NCBI RefSeq assembly: GCF_947504225.1
Contig: NZ_CANNGT010000011.1
Span: forward strand, 62,001 to 126,000
Reading direction: 5' to 3'
DNA: 64,000 nt
DNA from: Brumimicrobium ulvae
Lineage (GTDB): Bacteria > Bacteroidota > Bacteroidia > Flavobacteriales_D > Crocinitomicaceae
Of this stretch, positions 1 through 7,836 are shown piece by piece. A model generated the notes under the pieces. The model had not been told where the DNA came from, did not search any database, and saw only the letters and a program-made list of their open reading frames with translations. Positions within the stretch are counted from its first letter, which is position 1; each line of letters opens with the position of its first letter. Position numbers and translations under genes: made by a program.

Positions 1-996
1 ATGAATGATGATTGGAACAACTTTGCTTTCTGATTTTAAGTAGTCATCTATTTTTGCTCTGGTGATTCCTTCAACAACAGGACCTACCGCTTCAAGGTGA
101 GAAGGGTTAGGAGCTAAAGTTAGTTGTACTTTCTTGTCTCCAACCGAAACATTATTGGTCAATCCTAAGTGGTACTTAACATCACCATCAAAAGTATCGT
201 CATCGTCAAACTCTTTTCCTTCAACTTCTCCAAATAACTCTTTCAAGTCTTTATCGAAAATGTTAACCAAAGTGTTTAAACGACCTCTGTGTGCCATTCC
301 CATAACAAACTCTTCAACGTTGAGTTCTGCTCCACGTCTAACCATTTGCTCTAATCCTGAAATTAAGGACTCTCCACCTTCAACAGAGAAACGTTTTTGA
401 CCGACGTATTTTTTCTGTAAAAACTGCTCGAAAAGCGTAGCTTCACTTAGTTTACGGAAAATAGTTTTCTTGTCATCACCAGAGAATTTCGGACGGTTAT
501 CCAACTCTAGTTTATCCATAAACCATTGCTTGCGTTTTGGGTTGCGAATGTAGTGGAACTCAAGTCCAATACTTTCACAATATGCACTTTTAAGATGTGC
601 AATGATGTCTTTTAAAGTCGCTGGACCTAAACCGATTCTAGTACCAGCTTGAAAAACAGTGTCTAAATCACTTTCTTCTAAGTCGAAGTTTTCGATATCG
701 AGATTGGGTGCATACTTTCTTCTTTCTCTCACCGGGTTGGTTTGAGTGAAGAGATGCCCTCGTGTTCGATAGCCTTCAATCAGGTTAATTACTTTAAATT
801 CTTTCTGGAAGTTTTCTGGAACTTCACCGCCACCATCTTCATAGTTGGTTTGTGCGAATTCGAATCCTTCGAAAAATTTTACCCAACCTTCGTCTACATT
901 GTTTGGGTCTTTTTTGTACGCGTTGTACAATTCATCAATTGCATTGACGTCTGCGTTACCTATATATGATACTTTGTCCATGTCATTATTTAACAT
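1..996 (-). CDS. sucA: 2-oxoglutarate dehydrogenase E1 component, N-terminal part (runs off the left edge)
   Basis: This thiamine-diphosphate enzyme decarboxylates 2-oxoglutarate in the TCA cycle and passes the succinyl group to the lipoyl domain of E2. The 332 codons visible read continuously to the first base of the window, so the gene is cut by the edge and is not truncated biologically. The N-terminus carries the short E1o helix (residues about 8-45, with NAIDELYNAYKKDPNNVDEGW). Later come YRTRGH, the FSVEGGESLI segment, the GMAHRGRLN motif and HLEAVGPVVEG, all characteristic of SucA. The ATG at 994-996 is the first in-frame start; a second ATG lies five codons in. The E3 gene lpd lies far away at 61325, and no sucB is visible. 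A TAAATTTG -7 box lies just upstream. Confidence 0.95.
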   Translation of the reverse strand, partial: MLNNDMDKVSYIGNADVNAIDELYNAYKKDPNNVDEGWVKFFEGFEFAQTNYEDGGGEVPENFQKEFKVINLIEGYRTRGHLFTQTNPVRERRKYAPNLDIENFDLEESDLDTVFQAGTRIGLGPATLKDIIAHLKSAYCESIGLEFHYIRNPKRKQWFMDKLELDNRPKFSGDDKKTIFRKLSEATLFEQFLQKKYVGQKRFSVEGGESLISGLEQMVRRGAELNVEEFVMGMAHRGRLNTLVNIFDKDLKELFGEVEGKEFDDDDTFDGDVKYHLGLTNNVSVGDKKVQLTLAPNPSHLEAVGPVVEGITRAKIDDYLKSESKVVPIIIH

Positions 997-1008
997 TATC
1001 TGGAATAA

Positions 1009-1016
1009 CAAATTTA
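1009..1016 (-). promoter_or_regulatory. Candidate -7 promoter box for sucA
   Basis: Read on the minus strand this is TAAATTTG, a full match to the Bacteroidota -7 consensus TAnnTTTG. It lies 12 bases before the sucA ATG, which would give a leader of only a few bases. No clean TTG is found 19 bases upstream, so the assignment rests on the -7 box alone. Confidence 0.4.
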
Positions 1017-1081
1017 CAATTATATTACAGTTTAAACAGTAAATTCATCGAAATTGTTCGTTTCTATTCAACGAGAAGGAA

Positions 1082-1453
1082 TTATAATAATCCTAATTTA
1101 TACTTTTCTCGGAAGTATACCTTTTGTGCAATGCGAATAAGCAGCATTTCTGACAGTGATTCAATGGGTTCTGTTGCAGTGTTAAAAATATCATTAACCG
1201 ACTGTTCAGGTAGATCAATGACATATAAAAGCTGACTAATACTATTGGGTGATGTTCGCATAATGAGCTCAATTTCTTCAGTTAAACGCTTTTTGAATTT
1301 TGGGAAAGTAAGTAAATCATCATCGTTGAATTCGATTAGGATTCCAATTTTAGCAAATTCTTTATTCAATTGTGAAAACACAGATTTAGCAAATTCGGAT
1401 TGCCCAAAAGATTCAATTAGTGTTGCGTGATTTTCAATTATGGTGTCTTTCAT
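1082..1453 (-). CDS. Conserved-looking hypothetical protein, 123 aa
   Basis: I do not recognise this protein as a named family. It is a soluble, mostly helical, acidic protein with no signal peptide, membrane segment or cysteine cluster. The C-terminal half has the pattern LLYVIDLPEQSV followed by LSEMLLIRIAQKVYFREKY, which looks like a small helical bundle with a basic tail. It starts at an ATG (1451-1453) and is divergent from the aspartate kinase, with about 90 bases between them. It reads towards sucA, 85 bases away, and could be part of the same transcript. Codon use and frame length favour a real gene over a chance frame. Its function is unknown. Confidence 0.7.
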   Translation of the reverse strand: MKDTIIENHATLIESFGQSEFAKSVFSQLNKEFAKIGILIEFNDDDLLTFPKFKKRLTEEIELIMRTSPNSISQLLYVIDLPEQSVNDIFNTATEPIESLSEMLLIRIAQKVYFREKYKLGLL

Positions 1454-1520
1454 GCTACGATTATCACCTTCTTATTTAATTTTTTACCGAGAAGGTTATA
1501 TTCCTCTAATATAATAAGAT

Positions 1521-1528
1521 TATTTTCG
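1521..1528 (+). promoter_or_regulatory. Candidate -7 promoter box for the aspartate kinase
   Basis: TATTTTCG resembles the variant -7 element TAnnTTCG seen again upstream of purK and of the acyl-CoA dehydrogenase in this window. It sits about 20 bases before the kinase start codon. No convincing -33 TTG accompanies it. Confidence 0.3.
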
Positions 1529-1546
1529 CAATGAAAATCTATGGGA

Positions 1547-2821
1547 ATGAAAGTGTTTAAATTTGGAGGTGCATCTGTAAAAACAGCAAGTGCCGTAAAG
1601 AATGTAAAGTCAATTTTAGATGGTTTTGCAAAAGAAAAACTATTTGTTGTTGTTTCTGCTATGGGTAAAACAACCAACGCAATGGAAGCTATTGTTTCTG
1701 CGCTTTACGATAAAAATTTCGACTTGTTTTGCGAACTTGTTGAAGATCGAAAATCTTTCCATATAGAGATTATGGACGCATTATTTGAAGATAAAAAGAA
1801 TCCTATTTTTGAAGAAATAAATACCTTGTTTGAGGATCTAAAGTTGATGAAAAAGGATCGTTTAGTCGAGAATTATAACTTTCAATACGATCAAATTGTA
1901 TCATTGGGTGAAGTGTTGTCGTCTAAAATTATCACTGCTTATTTGTCTACTTTTCAAGATGATGTGTGTTGGAGAGATGCAAGGACTTTCATTAGAACAA
2001 ATAATGATTACAGAAAAGCGGAAGTAGATTGGGAGAAAACTAAGGAGTTGATGGACATTGAGTTGAATCAACCGAATTGTCGTGTTTCTATAACTCAGGG
2101 TTTTGTTGGACATACCGAAGAAGGTTTTACAACTACCCTAGGCAGGGAAGGTTCTGATTTTTCTGCAGGAATAATCGCTTATTGTACCAATGCTGAAAGT
2201 GTAACGATTTGGAAGGACGTTCCAGGTATGTTAAATGCCGATCCAAAGTGGTTTGAAAACACGGTTAAATTGGACAAGATTTCATTTAGGGAAGCAATTG
2301 AATTGGCTTATTATGGAGCTTCTGTAATTCACCCAAAAACAATAAAACCACTTCAAAATAAAAATATTCCTTTATATATAAAGTCTTTTTTAGCACCAGC
2401 TGAACCTGGAACAGTGATTCAAGCTTCTACCGAAAATGATGCCTTAGTTCCTTCATTTATTTTTAAAGTCAATCAAATATTACTCTCGATTTGTCCTAAA
2501 GACTTCTCATTTGTCGTAGAAGAAAATTTGAGTGACATTTTTAAAAAACTAGCCCTTTCAGGAGCGCATATTAATGTGATGCAAAACTCAGCAGTAAGTT
2601 TTTCTGTGTGTATAGATATTGATAATTTTGGTTTGAATCGCCTGATTGATTTGTTGAAAGATGAATACGATATTAAATATAATGACAACTTAGAGTTGGT
2701 TACGATTCGTCATTATGACCAAAAAACGATTAATAGGGTTACAAAAGGACGTGAAATTTTGATGGAACAGAAGACGAGACAAACGGTCAGGATTGTGATG
2801 CGAAATTTAGGGGAAGAGTAG
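1547..2821 (+). CDS. lysC: Aspartate kinase (monofunctional)
   Basis: The enzyme phosphorylates L-aspartate, the first step towards lysine, threonine, methionine and diaminopimelate. The N-terminus MKVFKFGGASVK is the kinase nucleotide-binding signature, with Ala where most family members have Thr (KFGGTSV). Further marks of the amino-acid kinase fold are VVVSAMGKTTNAM (about residues 36-48), TLGREGSDFSAG (about 198-209) and the WKDVPGML segment. Residues from about 300 to the end match the position of the regulatory ACT region. No homoserine dehydrogenase is fused. Two in-frame ATGs lie two codons apart (1541 and 1547); the second gives the usual family N-terminus and is preferred. It is divergent from the small gene at 1453, and no leader peptide is seen. 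Confidence 0.93.
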   Translation: MKVFKFGGASVKTASAVKNVKSILDGFAKEKLFVVVSAMGKTTNAMEAIVSALYDKNFDLFCELVEDRKSFHIEIMDALFEDKKNPIFEEINTLFEDLKLMKKDRLVENYNFQYDQIVSLGEVLSSKIITAYLSTFQDDVCWRDARTFIRTNNDYRKAEVDWEKTKELMDIELNQPNCRVSITQGFVGHTEEGFTTTLGREGSDFSAGIIAYCTNAESVTIWKDVPGMLNADPKWFENTVKLDKISFREAIELAYYGASVIHPKTIKPLQNKNIPLYIKSFLAPAEPGTVIQASTENDALVPSFIFKVNQILLSICPKDFSFVVEENLSDIFKKLALSGAHINVMQNSAVSFSVCIDIDNFGLNRLIDLLKDEYDIKYNDNLELVTIRHYDQKTINRVTKGREILMEQKTRQTVRIVMRNLGEE

Positions 2822-2911
2822 GGGGCTATTCTTGTCTTAAGAAGAATTGTGTGTTTTAGCCACTGGGTTTCTTGGTTTGTAAGTTTTTCCTTTCAGGCTT
2901 TACGAATGATT

Positions 2912-2985
2912 TAGTTCTGATAAATAGCTAGTACCGTAGGGATGTTATGATATAAAGAAACCATCGAGTGAGCGCAGCACCAATC
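2912..2985. repeat. 74-base direct repeat, copy 1
   Basis: This stretch is identical base for base to 3161-3234. It begins TAGTTCTGATAAATAGC and ends GCAGCACCAATC. It joins the left hairpin module to the right hairpin module of the composite repeat. Confidence 0.9.
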
Positions 2986-3083
2986 GCAAAAGGAAGAAAT
3001 ATCAAACCCACTATTTCACCTCTTCGAGGTTTTTGTCTTCGTCAATGAACCAGCTAAAAAATCATATCAGCCTTTCAGGCTTT
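2980..3083. repeat. 104-base direct repeat flanking the transposase, left copy
   Basis: This block is identical over 104 bases to 4029-4132 on the other side of the transposase gene. It contains three hairpin modules: a decayed GAA-type at 2982-3000, ACCTC-TTC-GAGGT at 3018-3030, and AGCCT-TTC-AGGCT at 3069-3081. The last is followed by a T-run and could also act as a weak plus-strand terminator. Confidence 0.9.
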
Positions 3084-3160
3084 TTTACCTTTTGGTGGCT
3101 TGAATCCATTTAAGAAACAACTATATTATCGTATCCTCCTTTTAGGTTTTACGAATTGTA

Positions 3161-3234
3161 TAGTTCTGATAAATAGCTAGTACCGTAGGGATGTTATGAT
3201 ATAAAGAAACCATCGAGTGAGCGCAGCACCAATC
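3161..3234. repeat. 74-base direct repeat, copy 2
   Basis: This is the second copy of the 74-base core, offset by 249 bases from copy 1. The sequence diverges on both sides of the identical block, so the block is either the conserved core or a tract homogenised by conversion. Confidence 0.9.
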
Positions 3235-3347
3235 CCAAAAGGATGAAATTTCAATCCCACTATTTCACATTTGCGAGGGTTTTTGTGGTCCTCAATAAAC
3301 CAACTAAAAAATCACATCAGTAGTATAGGTTTTTTTAAGCGTTAATA

Positions 3348-3360
3348 ATCCCGAAGGGAT
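3348..3360 (+). repeat. REP-like hairpin ATCCC-GAA-GGGAT
   Basis: Perfect 5-bp stem with loop GAA, followed by GATAT. With the copy at 3397-3409 it is the best-preserved form of the repeat family here. Confidence 0.85.
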
Positions 3361-3396
3361 GATATAGTTATAAAAGAGTATACCTACGCAGAACCA

Positions 3397-3409
3397 ATCC
3401 CGAAGGGAT
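3397..3409 (+). repeat. REP-like hairpin ATCCC-GAA-GGGAT, second intact copy
   Basis: Perfect 5-bp stem with loop GAA in the context CCAATCCCGAAGGGATGAAAT. The reverse complement of the TTC-type hairpin at 3018-3030 with its flank (AACCTCGAAGAGGTGAAAT) aligns to it over the conserved positions AA, GAA and TGAAAT. This shows that both belong to one family. Confidence 0.85.
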
Positions 3410-3545
3410 GAAATATTATTTTTTTAAAATCTGATTTCAAATTCTCAACTTTTTACATATCTTAATATATCAATCAATATTAACCAATATGTTTTGACGG
3501 GAAAAAAGCAACCAAGCAGAACATTATTAGAAACCTAAAAAAAAT

Positions 3546-4007
3546 ATGGCAGGAACCTATTCACAAATTTACATTCAATATGTGATTGTTGTAAACAAAA
3601 GAGAACACCTTTTACGCAAGGAGTGGCGGTCAGAAGTATTTAGATATATTTCTGGAATTATCAAAGCCAAAGGTCAAAAACCAATAATTGTAAATGGTGT
3701 TGGTAATCACGTCCATATTTTTGTTGGGCTAAAACCATCCATGAGAATTTCTGATTTAGCCAGAGATATTAAAAACAACAGCTCAAAATTCATCAATGAC
3801 CAAGGGTGGCTAAAAAGTAAATTTTCCTGGCAAGAGGGTTATGGCGCATTTTCTTATGCTTACTCACAAATTGAAAGGGTGTATCAGTATATTTTAAATC
3901 AGGAAGAACACCATCGGAAAAAAACGTTTAAGGACGAGTATTTGAAACTTTTAGAAAAGTTTGAGATAGAATATGATGAGAAATATTTATTTGATTGGCT
4001 TGACTGA
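3546..4007 (+). CDS. IS200/IS605-family Y1 transposase, REP-associated (RAYT-like)
   Basis: The protein is a 153-residue HUH single-strand transposase that cleaves DNA next to hairpins through a tyrosine. All expected catalytic residues are present: the HUH pair is H55-V-H57 (GNHVHIFVG), the nucleophile is Y115 in VYQYILNQ, and the metal-binding Gln is Q119, four residues after the Tyr as in IS608 TnpA (H64, H66, Y127, Q131). The motif WQEGYGAFSYA (about 95-105) precedes the tyrosine helix and EEHHRKKTF follows it. It is full length with an ATG start. No tnpB or typical left and right ends are seen. Hairpin repeats lie on both sides, with a 104-base identical block on each. The single gene, intact active site and local repeats fit a RAYT better than a recent IS insertion. 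Confidence 0.9.
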   Translation: MAGTYSQIYIQYVIVVNKREHLLRKEWRSEVFRYISGIIKAKGQKPIIVNGVGNHVHIFVGLKPSMRISDLARDIKNNSSKFINDQGWLKSKFSWQEGYGAFSYAYSQIERVYQYILNQEEHHRKKTFKDEYLKLLEKFEIEYDEKYLFDWLD

Positions 4008-4267
4008 TAGTTTTAATTAAAAAGTTAGCCAATCGCAAAAGGAAGAAATATCAAACCCACTATTTCACCTCTTCGAGGTTTTTGTCTTCGTCAATGAACC
4101 AGCTAAAAAATCATATCAGCCTTTCAGGCTTTGATCACTTTTTAGTGGCTAGAGTTCATTTATGAAATAACTATATTGTTGTGTCTTCTTTTTCAGGCTT
4201 TAGGAATTTTTTAGTTCTGATACACAATTAATCTAAAAGGGATGTTATGATTAACAGTATTAGTCTT
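4008..4267. repeat. REP/BIME-like repeat array, right of the transposase gene
   Basis: No gene is seen here. The stretch starts with the second copy of the 104-base block (4029-4132), carrying hairpins at 4067-4079 (ACCTC-TTC-GAGGT) and 4118-4130 (AGCCT-TTC-AGGCT). A decayed third copy of the left module follows at about 4185-4251, sharing TTTCAGGCTTTA, TTAGTTCTGATA and AGGGATGTTATGAT with the copies at 2886 and 3135. The array ends just before the stop codon of the minus-strand dehydrogenase, so its hairpins could also serve as that gene's 3' end. Confidence 0.85.
4029..4132. repeat. 104-base direct repeat flanking the transposase, right copy
   Basis: Identical to 2980-3083. The perfect identity contrasts with the divergence of other copies and suggests recent duplication or conversion around the transposase gene. 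Confidence 0.9.
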
Positions 4268-5209
4268 CTACAGGTTATAAAACGCCAACACTTTGTCCGC
4301 TAAAACATCGCTCAATTTAAAATAGCTTTCCTTTGTCCAGCCCCCAACATGAGGTGAGAAAATCACCTTATCTGACTTTAAAAGGGCATTAAAATCTGGG
4401 TTTTCTTCGCTGGACATTGTTTTTTCGAAAGAGGAACTCTCAAACTCAAGGACGTCAAGGCATGCGCCAAGGATTTCACCTGATTTTAAACCGTTTAAAA
4501 GCGCTTTTGTACGAACAATCTTGCCCCTTGCTAAGTTGATGACGTAAATAGATTTTTTAAATGATGCAAAGAAATCTTGGTCGGCCATAAACATCGTTTC
4601 TTCATTTTGAGGAATGTGAAAAGAAATGACATCTGCTTCTTTGAAGATCTCTTCCATTGTCGCTTGCTTTGCATATTGATTTCCGTAGTCTACTTTGTAT
4701 TTATCGTAAGCCAATACTTTGACATCAAATCCACTCAGCTTTTTCGCAAAGGCATTTCCATTATTCCCGTATCCAATAATTCCGACTGTTTTTCCGTCTA
4801 GTTCAACTCCACGATTAACTTCTCTGTCCCAAACTCCTTCACGGACTTCTCGATCTCCTTTGATAAGGTGGTTGAATAGGGAGAGTAACATTCCAAGGGC
4901 ATGTTCTCCGACGGCATTCCTGTTGCCTTCTGGAGCATTAAAACATTGGATATTGTGTTTTTCGGTATAATTCAGATCTATATTTTCCATTCCTGCACCA
5001 CTGCGCAGAATGAATTTCAAGTTTTTTCCATGGTGTAAAAATTCTTCATTCATTGGAAAACGTGAACGAATTACAATTCCGTCCATTTCAGGAAGTTTAT
5101 TTATACAATCTTTCCTTGACCATGAGGTTCCATCGATACAAGTCATTCCTTTGGCTGTTAATCGTTCTTCTAGAATAGGGTGGACGGTGTCTATGAAAAG
5201 TACTTGCAT
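4268..5209 (-). CDS. D-isomer-specific 2-hydroxyacid dehydrogenase, possibly phosphoglycerate dehydrogenase
   Basis: This NAD-dependent enzyme family oxidises D-2-hydroxy acids; 3-phosphoglycerate (serine synthesis) is the likeliest substrate. The Rossmann motif is G146-Y-G-N-N-G151. The catalytic triad can be placed as R228 (NLARGKI), E257 and H287 (FSPHVGG), with the same 29-residue Arg-Glu spacing as in SerA. At 313 residues it lacks the C-terminal ACT domain of long SerA proteins, so serine feedback through that domain is not expected. The substrate loop contains SGAGMENID. It starts at an ATG (5207-5209). It stands alone between the repeat array and the terminator of the collagen-like operon. 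Glyoxylate or hydroxypyruvate reductase is the alternative role. Confidence 0.85.
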   Translation of the reverse strand: MQVLFIDTVHPILEERLTAKGMTCIDGTSWSRKDCINKLPEMDGIVIRSRFPMNEEFLHHGKNLKFILRSGAGMENIDLNYTEKHNIQCFNAPEGNRNAVGEHALGMLLSLFNHLIKGDREVREGVWDREVNRGVELDGKTVGIIGYGNNGNAFAKKLSGFDVKVLAYDKYKVDYGNQYAKQATMEEIFKEADVISFHIPQNEETMFMADQDFFASFKKSIYVINLARGKIVRTKALLNGLKSGEILGACLDVLEFESSSFEKTMSSEENPDFNALLKSDKVIFSPHVGGWTKESYFKLSDVLADKVLAFYNL

Positions 5210-5340
5210 TTTAAATTTGGTTTTTGGAGCGTAAAATTAAGGGATAAATACAGTTTAATATCGCTTATTCATAAAGTCAAAAATAATATAAAAATAAAAA
5301 TGATTCCCCGATACTGTTGGATTAACATGTTTTATAGCAC

Positions 5341-5372
5341 AAAAAAAAGGATGACTTTAAGGGTCATCCTTT
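5341..5372 (-). terminator. Intrinsic terminator of the collagen-like operon
   Basis: A perfect 10-bp stem (AAAGGATGAC at 5346-5355 with GTCATCCTTT at 5363-5372) encloses a 7-base loop. On the minus strand it is followed by eight Ts (5341-5348). It lies 28 bases past the stop codon of the gene at 5401-7836. Confidence 0.9.
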
Positions 5373-5400
5373 CGAACCATTTTAAAAAATATATAGAATA

Positions 5401-7836
5401 TTAATTGTTCTTTAAAGCTTCAATTTCTGCTTTCAAAAGATCAATTTCAGATTTGTTTGTATCTACTTCTTCTTTTAATTCTTTTAATGCTTCTATAAGC
5501 ACTGGAATTAATTGAACGTAATTTACTGCTTTGTATTCATTTTGGTCACCTGAACTTTTGAAAAAGGCTTTTTCACTGATCATTTCTGGAAAAACTAATT
5601 CTAGTTCTTGAGCAATTACACCGTATTCTTGTCGATATTTTTCTACCACCTTTCCATCATTAAGATTGGGTACTGATTTCGTAACGATAGTATAATGCTT
5701 TGGTTTTAGAAGCATGATTTTATCAAGCGCATTCTCAATAGGGACGACATTAGATTTTAACCTACCATCTGACAAGTTGAAGTTACCAGCTCCTAGCGCG
5801 TAAACACTTCCATCAATTCCTAAATCAGCAGTAAAGTATCCAGCCCAACCATTAGTTACATCAGTGGTTTGTCCATAAACACCATTTATCCCGATACCGT
5901 AAGCACCAATTGCTAGATTTAGTGTTGAACTATTTAAACCATATGTTCCATAACCGTTGCCATTTGCACTTTGTCCAACTACTCCATTAACACCAATACC
6001 TAAAACACCACTACCTCCAGAAGTCCTTAGGTTATTACCGTAAACAGCAGCATTTCCAATTGCAGTTGCGGGAATTTGACCAGACACCGCATATCCTGAA
6101 CCGGAGTTTGAGCCTAGTATTGCTGAGTTATTCGCATCAGAACTATTCGTTTCTGCTTGTATTGCTGCGAATGTATTGGCTGTATTTGTATTTATTGCTC
6201 GAATACCAACACCTGTTCCGCTATTGGAAGCGTCTATACTGAAAGATGAGTTTTGATTGGTTGTTACCACTAGACCTTTATTGCCATTAGCCAATGAAGT
6301 GTGATTTATTTCGACTGGACCATTGTTCGCTGTTATGATTCGACCTGCTCCAGGTCCCCCTTCGTTGTATGCTTGGTTAAGGGTGTTCGCTCCACCGCCA
6401 CCGGTTCCATCTTGAGCAATTATCTGCCAAGTTGTTCCATCCCAAATATAAGAAACTCCATCTGTTGAGTTGTAATATGCTTGATTTAGACCAGGTGAAA
6501 TTGGCGCGCTTGAATAATTACCTAACCAATCAATGCTGATGCCGTTTGTTCCATTAGCACCAGCACTACCTTGTGGTCCTGCTGGTCCTGCCGGGCCTGT
6601 GTTCCCTATAGGTCCTTGCGGTCCTTGTGGTCCAGTTGCACCGTCACTTCCGTCTTGGGCAACGATATTCCAAGTAGTTCCATTCCAAACATAGGAAACC
6701 CCGTCAGTACTGTTGTAATATCCATCGTTTAAAGCTGGTGATGTTGGAGCGGTAGCAGAACTCCCCAACCAGTTAACAGCTACACCGTTTGTTCCTGGGA
6801 TTCCTTGTGGTCCAGTGTTTCCTATAGGTCCTTGCGGTCCTTGTGGTCCAGTTGCACCGTCACTTCCGTCTTGGGCAACGATTTGCCAAGCAGTTCCATT
6901 CCATACATAGGAAACTCCGTCAGTACTGTTGTAATATCCATCGTTTAAAGCTGGTGATGTTGGAGCGGTAGCAAAACTCCCTAACCAGTTAACAGCTACA
7001 CCGTTTGTTCCTGGGATTCCTTGTGGTCCAGTGTTTCCTATAGGTCCTTGCGGTCCTTGTGGTCCAGTTGCACCGTCACTTCCGTCTTGTGCAACGATAT
7101 TCCAAGTTGATCCATTCCAAACATAGGAAACCCCGTCAGTACTGTTGTAATATCCATCGTTTAAAGCTGGTGATGTTGGAGCGGTAGCAAAACTCCCCAA
7201 CCAGTTAACAGCTACACCGTTTGTTCCTGGGACACCTTGTGGACCTTGCGGACCTTGTGGTCCAGTTGCGCCATCATTTCCTGCTGGACCTTGGGGGCCT
7301 ACAGGCCCTTGTGCTCCATTTAAAGGAACAGTATATGTATCACCGTTCTCTAATGTGAATGTGATATCACCACCTGTATTTGCAATTTGTTCTACACCAT
7401 TTCCTGATTTTTCTGAGTATAATGCATAGGGTACACTCCATATTTGTTGTGTTCCCATGGTGTTGTAACTTCCACTAACATCAAGATCAACTTTTAAGAA
7501 ATGCAATCCTGTTCCCCAATCTATAGATGGGAAGTCACCAGAGCTTAATTGAAAACCTTTACCAATGATTAAATTAAACAAGCCATTCTCGTCAGTAGTA
7601 GTGGTGTGTTCCTCACTATAAATTTCGTTTCCGTTGGCTTGATCTTTAATAATCGTAAAACGTACTTTTATTGCTTTATTGGCAATTGGTAGCGAAGAAA
7701 CATCTGTACCTGGAATTTCTGAACTTTTTGTGTCATATGCTACTGCTTGATAATTTACTCCTTGTGGCGGAGCTTGCGCCAAAGTCATAGTAGCAAAACA
7801 AAAAGCAGCGATTCCTGTTAAAATTAGTTTTTTCAT
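5401..7836 (-). CDS. Collagen-like repeat protein with S74 intramolecular chaperone C-terminus
   Basis: This is an 811-residue secreted, probably trimeric, surface fibre. It has a signal peptide (about 1-20, ending TLAQ). An N-terminal domain of about 150 residues is followed by G-P-Q/G-x-y collagen-type triplets broken by copies of a module with WLG and [15 protein letters not shown]. Three copies are nearly identical with a 72-residue period, and a fourth is divergent. A glycine- and asparagine-rich region follows. The C-terminus is a peptidase S74 domain: the self-cleavage pair is S689 and K694 (SDGRLK), followed by [14 protein letters not shown] and a heptad coiled coil. In phage tail spikes this domain trimerises the fibre and then cuts itself off. 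No T9SS sorting domain is visible, so the export route is unclear. The start overlaps the stop of the upstream barrel gene by one base (TAATG), suggesting coupled translation. Confidence 0.85.
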   Translation of the reverse strand: MKKLILTGIAAFCFATMTLAQAPPQGVNYQAVAYDTKSSEIPGTDVSSLPIANKAIKVRFTIIKDQANGNEIYSEEHTTTTDENGLFNLIIGKGFQLSSGDFPSIDWGTGLHFLKVDLDVSGSYNTMGTQQIWSVPYALYSEKSGNGVEQIANTGGDITFTLENGDTYTVPLNGAQGPVGPQGPAGNDGATGPQGPQGPQGVPGTNGVAVNWLGSFATAPTSPALNDGYYNSTDGVSYVWNGSTWNIVAQDGSDGATGPQGPQGPIGNTGPQGIPGTNGVAVNWLGSFATAPTSPALNDGYYNSTDGVSYVWNGTAWQIVAQDGSDGATGPQGPQGPIGNTGPQGIPGTNGVAVNWLGSSATAPTSPALNDGYYNSTDGVSYVWNGTTWNIVAQDGSDGATGPQGPQGPIGNTGPAGPAGPQGSAGANGTNGISIDWLGNYSSAPISPGLNQAYYNSTDGVSYIWDGTTWQIIAQDGTGGGGANTLNQAYNEGGPGAGRIITANNGPVEINHTSLANGNKGLVVTTNQNSSFSIDASNSGTGVGIRAINTNTANTFAAIQAETNSSDANNSAILGSNSGSGYAVSGQIPATAIGNAAVYGNNLRTSGGSGVLGIGVNGVVGQSANGNGYGTYGLNSSTLNLAIGAYGIGINGVYGQTTDVTNGWAGYFTADLGIDGSVYALGAGNFNLSDGRLKSNVVPIENALDKIMLLKPKHYTIVTKSVPNLNDGKVVEKYRQEYGVIAQELELVFPEMISEKAFFKSSGDQNEYKAVNYVQLIPVLIEALKELKEEVDTNKSEIDLLKAEIEALKNN
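6560..7255 (-). repeat. 216-bp tandem repeats inside the collagen-like gene
   Basis: The marker TTAACAGCTACACCG recurs at 6773, 6989 and 7205, exactly 216 bases apart (72 codons). The three units are nearly identical, and one further diverged unit lies to the left. The period keeps frame, so unequal recombination would change fibre length without breaking the gene. Confidence 0.88.

Larger units (their letters stand above)
2822..3545. repeat. REP/BIME-like repeat array, left of the Y1 transposase gene
   Basis: No gene is seen in this 724-base stretch. It holds two copies of a composite unit about 249 bases apart (about 2886-3087 and 3135-3336), followed by two isolated hairpins at 3348-3360 and 3397-3409. 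The core of the two units is identical over 74 bases (2912-2985 and 3161-3234). Within and between the units lie short imperfect palindromes of one design: a 5-base stem with a 3-base GAA or TTC loop. Examples are ATCCC-GAA-GGGAT, ACCTC-TTC-GAGGT (3018-3030) and AGCCT-TTC-AGGCT (3069-3081). GAA-loop and TTC-loop versions alternate, so neighbours are in opposite orientation, as in bacterial interspersed mosaic elements. Several copies have lost pairing (for example AATCGCAAAAGGAAGAAAT at 2982-3000). Confidence 0.85.

Noticed and set aside
134..400. Open frame of 88 codons on the plus strand at the left edge
   Set aside because: It lies wholly inside the sucA reading frame on the minus strand, whose translation matches E1 of 2-oxoglutarate dehydrogenase throughout.
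2822..4267. Repeats near the transposase as a CRISPR array
   Set aside because: The repeats are unevenly spaced, occur in both orientations, contain short hairpins of varying stem sequence and have no unique spacers of constant length. No cas gene is near.
5401..7836. The collagen/S74 gene as part of a prophage tail module
   Set aside because: It has a bacterial signal peptide, lies in an operon with an outer-membrane barrel and a T9SS protein, and no phage structural or lysis genes are seen.
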